A DNA stretch of 37,009 nt from Bacteroidaceae bacterium (GTDB lineage Bacteria; Bacteroidota; Bacteroidia; Bacteroidales; Bacteroidaceae), in the NCBI GenBank assembly GCA_017466065.1, contig JAFTUV010000020.1:1-37009 (forward strand), written 5' to 3'. The notes beneath the pieces were generated by a model. That model saw only the letters and a list, made by a program, of their open reading frames with translations. It was not told the origin of the DNA and did no database searches. This document shows positions 33,168 to 37,009 of this stretch, piece after piece. Each line of letters begins with the position of its first letter. Position 1 is the stretch's first letter. A program made the translations under genes and the position numbers.

Positions 33168-36100
33168 ATGCTCGACTTTGTACACCTTCACGTTCACTCC
33201 CAATACTCTATACTCGACGGTCAGGCCTCGGTAGCCCGCATTGTCGACAAAGCTATGGCCGACGGTATGCGCGGTGTGGCAATAACCGACCACGGCAATA
33301 TGATGGCTATAAAGGAGTTCTTCAATTATGTAAACAAGAAGAACAAAGGCAAGAGCGACGAAGAGAAGTTCAAGCCCATCATCGGCTGTGAAGTGTACGT
33401 TGCCGAGCGTCGCCTCTTTAACCGCGAACTTAAAGAGGATATGCGAGGGCACCACCTCATTCTGCTTGCAAAGAACAAGCAAGGCTACCACAATCTGGTA
33501 AAAATAGTATCAAAGGCTTGGTCGGAAGGCTATTATTATAACCCGCGCACCGACAAGGCCGAGATTGAGAAATATCACGAAGGCATCATCTGCTGTTCGG
33601 CCTGTTTGGGTGGCGAAATACCCCAACTGCTAATGAAAGGTGAGCGCGAAAAGGCCGAAGAGGTTGCCTTGTGGTACAAAAATATCTTCGGTGACGACTA
33701 TTATCTTGAATTGCAGTTGCACAAAGCAACCGTGGAGCGTGCCAACCACGAGGTCTACCCTCTGCAAGTAGAGGTAAACAAGCAGCTCGAAGAGATTGCA
33801 GGGAAATATGACATAAAGCTAATATGCTCCAACGATGTGCACTTTGTCGACGAGGAGAATGCCGAAGCGCACGACCGCCTCATCTGCCTCTCCACGAGCA
33901 GAGACCTCGACGACCCCAAACGTATGCTCTACTCCAAGCAGGAGTGGTTCAAGACAAAGGCCGAAATGTACGAAATGTTCTCATATGTTCCCGAAGCACT
34001 CACCAACACCGTTGAAATTTGCGACAAAGTAGAATACTACACCATCGACAGCGCACCCATTATGCCCACCTTCGCAATTCCCGAAGAGTTCGGCACCGAG
34101 GAGGGCTATCGCCAAAAATTCACGCACGAGGACCTCTTTAACGAATTCACACGTGACGAGAAAGGGAACGTTGTGCTCTCACAGGAGGAGGCCGAAAAGA
34201 AAATCAAGAAACTCGGCGGTTACGAAAAGCTCTACCGCATAAAACTCGAAGGCGATTACCTGCGCAAAATCACCTACGACGGCGCGAAGAAATGCTACCC
34301 CGAGCCCTTCGACCAAGAACTCACCGACCGCATAGACTTTGAGCTGCACATTATGAAGACAATGGGTTTCCCCGGCTACTTCCTCATTGTGCAGGACTTC
34401 ATACGCGCGGCACGCGAGGAATTAGGAGTATCGGTGGGCCCGGGCCGTGGCTCGGCAGCCGGCAGTGTGGTTGCATACGCGCTTGGAATCACCCGTGTCG
34501 ACCCCATAAAATACGACCTTCTGTTCGAGCGTTTCCTGAACCCCGACCGTATATCGCTCCCCGATATTGATGTTGACTTTGACGACGACGGACGCGGGCG
34601 TGTGCTCAACTGGGTGACCGAAAAATATGGACAGGAGAAAGTTGCCCACATTATCACCTACGGCACAATGGCCACAAAACTTGCAATAAAGGATGTAGCC
34701 CGTGTACAGAAACTGCCGCTCGACGAGTCGAACCGCCTGTGCAAGGCAATCCCCGATCGCTTGCCCGACGGAAAGAAGATGAACCTCCCCAACGCCATTG
34801 CCTGCGTCCCCGAGCTTCGCGAGGCCGAAGCCTCGCCCAACCCTATTTTGCGCGATACTATAAAGTATGCCAAGATGCTCGAAGGCAACGTGCGCAACAC
34901 CGGCGTGCACGCCTGTGGAACAATCATCTGCCGCGACGACATTACCGACCACGTTCCCATCAGCATTGCCGAGGATAAAGAAACAGGCGAAAAAATGCTG
35001 GTAACGCAATATGAAGGCAGCGTAATCGAAGAGACAGGCCTCATAAAGATGGACTTTTTAGGACTTAAAACCCTATCCGTGATAAAAGAGGCAATCGAGA
35101 ATATACGCCAAAGCCTGAAAATAGATGTAGACATTGACACAATACCTATCGACGACCCTCTTACATACGAACTTTACAGCAAGGGCTGCACCATCGGAAC
35201 ATTCCAGTTCGAGTCGCCGGGAATGCAAAAATATCTGCGTGAGCTTCAACCCTCCACATTCGAAGACCTCATCGCAATGAACGCCCTCTACCGCCCGGGC
35301 CCGATGGACTACATCCCCGACTTCATACAACGCAAACACGACCCCTCGTTGGTAAAGTACGACATACCCTGTATGGAGAAGTATCTCAAAGATACATACG
35401 GCATCACAGTATATCAGGAGCAGGTGATGCTTCTCTCGCGCCTTCTCGCCGACTTTACACGCGGCGAGAGCGACACGCTGCGCAAGGCAATGGGTAAAAA
35501 AATGAAAGACAAGCTCGATGAATTGAAACCCAAATTCATCGACGGCGGAAAAGCCAACGGACACCCGGAAAAGACACTCGAAAAAATCTGGGCCGACTGG
35601 GAAAAGTTCGCCTCATACGCCTTCAATAAATCGCACGCCACCTGCTACTCTTGGGTAGCCTACCAGACAGCCTACCTTAAAGCGCACTACCCGCCACAAT
35701 ATATGGCGGGAGCACTCAGCCGCAACCTCGATAAAATAAACGAAATTACCAAGCTGATGCAGGAGTGCAAGAGTATGGGAATAAACGTACTCGGCCCCGA
35801 TGTAAACGAATCGCACCGCAAGTTCAGTGTAAACAAAAAGGGCGACATACGCTTCGGGCTGTGTGCCGTGAAGGGCGTGGGCGAAAGTGCCGTACAGAGC
35901 ATTATAGATGAGCGAGAGGCAAACGGCCCATTCACAAGCATATTCGATTTTGTGGAGCGCGTGAACCTCACGGCCTGCAACCGCAAGAACCTTGAATGCC
36001 TCGCCCTCTCGGGAGCATTTGACGAACTACCCGGCGACATAAGCCGCGAGCAATACCTTGCAACAAACAACAAAGGCGAACAGTTCCTCGAATCGTTGGT

Positions 36101-36863
36101 GCGCTACGGCAACCTCTATCAGACCGACAAGACAAGTGCAGAAAACACCCTGTTCGGTGCCGAAGAGATGCCCGAAATTCCCAAGCCCGAAGTTCCCGAG
36201 AGCAGCAGTTGGAGCACCCTCGAAAAACTGAACAAGGAGAGAGAACTTGTGGGAATATACCTATCGGCCCACCCCCTCGACGACTACGCACTCATCCTCA
36301 ACGAATTCTGCAACACAAAAGCAGTTGAAATAAGCGAAATTGAGAAACTCGCCGGTCGCAAAATAACCTTGGGCGGCGTGGTAGCCGAAGCACCACGCAC
36401 GGGATTTACCAAGAAAGGCAGCCCCTACGGCATTGCCAAGATTGAAGACTTTTCGGGAAGTGCCGAGATATTCCTCTTTGGCGACGATTGGATAAAACGA
36501 CAGAACTACTTTATCCCCGGCAACTTCCTCTACATAAAAGGAAGCTGCACCCCACGCCGGTGGGACCCCACCAAATTCGACTTTACAATAGGCAGCATAG
36601 AACTTATGCCCGAAATAAAAGACAAGATGGTGAAAAGCATAACCATAATATTCGATGTAATGAGCCTCAACGAGGAAATATATGAATACATCACCGATTA
36701 TGCCGAAAAGCACCCCGGCCCAAGCAAGCTACAACTGAACATAAAAGACTATGAACACGAATTCACACTGGAACTAATATCGAAAAGCCACGACATCACA
36801 GTAGAGTATGAATTCCTTGAATACCTTAAAACACTTGCAAACGTAGAATATAAACTAAACTAA
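33168..36863 (+). CDS. dnaE: DNA polymerase III alpha subunit
   Basis: A 1231-residue replicative polymerase. The PHP domain opens with HLHVHSQYS (6-14) and keeps ITDHGN and further His residues, so its metal site looks intact. The palm has PGRGSAAGS and the catalytic Asp466 and Asp468 in LPDIDVDF, with the third catalytic Asp at 629 in KMDFLGLKTL. YRPGPMDYIPDFI and GEAD-like TRGESDTLRKAMGKK with FNKSHATCYSWVAYQTAYLKAHYP follow. A C-terminal OB-fold (about 1060-1140, KITLGGVVAEA) ends before a short tail. It is the DnaE1 type, not PolC. The gene stands alone. Confidence 0.97.
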   Translation: MLDFVHLHVHSQYSILDGQASVARIVDKAMADGMRGVAITDHGNMMAIKEFFNYVNKKNKGKSDEEKFKPIIGCEVYVAERRLFNRELKEDMRGHHLILLAKNKQGYHNLVKIVSKAWSEGYYYNPRTDKAEIEKYHEGIICCSACLGGEIPQLLMKGEREKAEEVALWYKNIFGDDYYLELQLHKATVERANHEVYPLQVEVNKQLEEIAGKYDIKLICSNDVHFVDEENAEAHDRLICLSTSRDLDDPKRMLYSKQEWFKTKAEMYEMFSYVPEALTNTVEICDKVEYYTIDSAPIMPTFAIPEEFGTEEGYRQKFTHEDLFNEFTRDEKGNVVLSQEEAEKKIKKLGGYEKLYRIKLEGDYLRKITYDGAKKCYPEPFDQELTDRIDFELHIMKTMGFPGYFLIVQDFIRAAREELGVSVGPGRGSAAGSVVAYALGITRVDPIKYDLLFERFLNPDRISLPDIDVDFDDDGRGRVLNWVTEKYGQEKVAHIITYGTMATKLAIKDVARVQKLPLDESNRLCKAIPDRLPDGKKMNLPNAIACVPELREAEASPNPILRDTIKYAKMLEGNVRNTGVHACGTIICRDDITDHVPISIAEDKETGEKMLVTQYEGSVIEETGLIKMDFLGLKTLSVIKEAIENIRQSLKIDVDIDTIPIDDPLTYELYSKGCTIGTFQFESPGMQKYLRELQPSTFEDLIAMNALYRPGPMDYIPDFIQRKHDPSLVKYDIPCMEKYLKDTYGITVYQEQVMLLSRLLADFTRGESDTLRKAMGKKMKDKLDELKPKFIDGGKANGHPEKTLEKIWADWEKFASYAFNKSHATCYSWVAYQTAYLKAHYPPQYMAGALSRNLDKINEITKLMQECKSMGINVLGPDVNESHRKFSVNKKGDIRFGLCAVKGVGESAVQSIIDEREANGPFTSIFDFVERVNLTACNRKNLECLALSGAFDELPGDISREQYLATNNKGEQFLESLVRYGNLYQTDKTSAENTLFGAEEMPEIPKPEVPESSSWSTLEKLNKERELVGIYLSAHPLDDYALILNEFCNTKAVEISEIEKLAGRKITLGGVVAEAPRTGFTKKGSPYGIAKIEDFSGSAEIFLFGDDWIKRQNYFIPGNFLYIKGSCTPRRWDPTKFDFTIGSIELMPEIKDKMVKSITIIFDVMSLNEEIYEYITDYAEKHPGPSKLQLNIKDYEHEFTLELISKSHDITVEYEFLEYLKTLANVEYKLN

Positions 36864-36914
36864 GAAGCTGTTTGAATTTATATCGCCAAAATTTTTATAG
36901 AACAAGAATAGGAT

Positions 36915-36977
36915 GTTTATTTCTTTTTTAAGGGCGTGTAGCGGGCTACATAACTGCAAAAAAGAAAGAAACAGACA
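36915..36977. repeat. Hairpin-bearing intergenic repeat, copy 2
   Basis: An outer stem with one mismatch (36915-36929 with 36958-36972) encloses TGTAGC (36937-36942) paired with GCTACA (36945-36950); ACAGACATTTTT follows. It lies 52 bases after dnaE and may act as its terminator. The order of blocks matches the element at 31405-31467. Confidence 0.6.
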
Positions 36978-36987
36978 TTTTTGACTC

Positions 36988-37009
36988 ACGCGAAAATAGG
37001 CTGCACTCG
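36988..37009 (+). repeat. Partial third copy of the promoter cassette at the window edge
   Basis: The last 22 bases (CGCGAAAATAG followed by GCTGCACTCG) match the start of cassette A with one difference. The upstream box here reads CATTTTTG, a poor match to TAnnTTTG. The rest of the element lies outside the window. Confidence 0.6.

Noticed and set aside
1..37009. CRISPR array, prophage or insertion sequence
   Set aside because: No regularly spaced short repeats, transposase, integrase or phage structural genes were seen.

Overview
The window reads as chromosomal DNA of a Bacteroidales bacterium (phylum Bacteroidota). Three lines of evidence support this. Promoter-like TAnnTTTG boxes lie upstream of many genes. 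The gene families are typical of the group: DUF5103 type IX secretion plug, DUF4834, UpxY-like NusG paralogue, DUF1460 amidase, a BlaI/BlaR-like pair with TonB modules, and dockerin plus DUF4353-like surface protein. The aminoacyl-tRNA synthetase set also fits (GlnRS and an archaeal/eukaryotic-type ProRS). I cannot name the genus from sequence alone. No phage, insertion sequence, CRISPR array or rRNA operon was seen. One tRNA gene, tRNA-Arg(CCG), is present.

Layout. 1-245: a run of small hairpins ending in a strong terminator, then three copies of an AACTA-N7-TAGTT operator. 246-2603: BlaI-type repressor and a metalloprotease receptor with TonB and plug modules. 2630-5589 (minus): fhs-rarA. 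5839-9005: glnS and a TPR protein. 9051-10115 (minus): mannose-1-phosphate guanylyltransferase, divergent from a upxY-wecA-like pair (10331-12139). 12208-13461 (minus): T9SS plug protein. 13544-16161: DUF1460 amidase and proS, separated by a palindromic repeat. 16229-17282 (minus): LpxL-like acyltransferase directly behind tRNA-Arg. 17585-19297: asnA-ung. 19391-22150 (minus): LptD-like outer-membrane protein. 22345-22890 (minus): HD-domain protein. 23105-27559: a compact four-gene operon (VTC domain, DUF4956, DUF2490 barrel, dockerin plus beta-helix-like secreted protein). 27634-28344 (minus): pyrH. 28495-28716: small membrane protein. 28721-30191 (minus): yraN, a YjbR-family gene and birA. 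30308-30986: RHH-like small protein and tadA. 30997-32941 (minus): psd-pssA and DUF4834. 33168-36863: dnaE.

Most genes are housekeeping or envelope biogenesis: lipid A acylation, LPS export, phospholipid head groups, glycan initiation and nucleotide sugars. Two things stand out. First, the VTC/DUF4956/DUF2490/dockerin operon looks like one trans-envelope unit (cytosolic enzyme, inner-membrane protein, outer-membrane barrel, exported repeat protein) whose job is unknown. Second, a 93-bp cassette carrying two promoter boxes exactly 85 bp apart, with a palindrome between them, sits in front of both that operon and the divergent lptD-like gene. A third copy begins at the right edge of the window. 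This suggests a shared, repeat-borne regulatory module for envelope genes.

All calls come from reading the sequence and from family knowledge; no database search was run.
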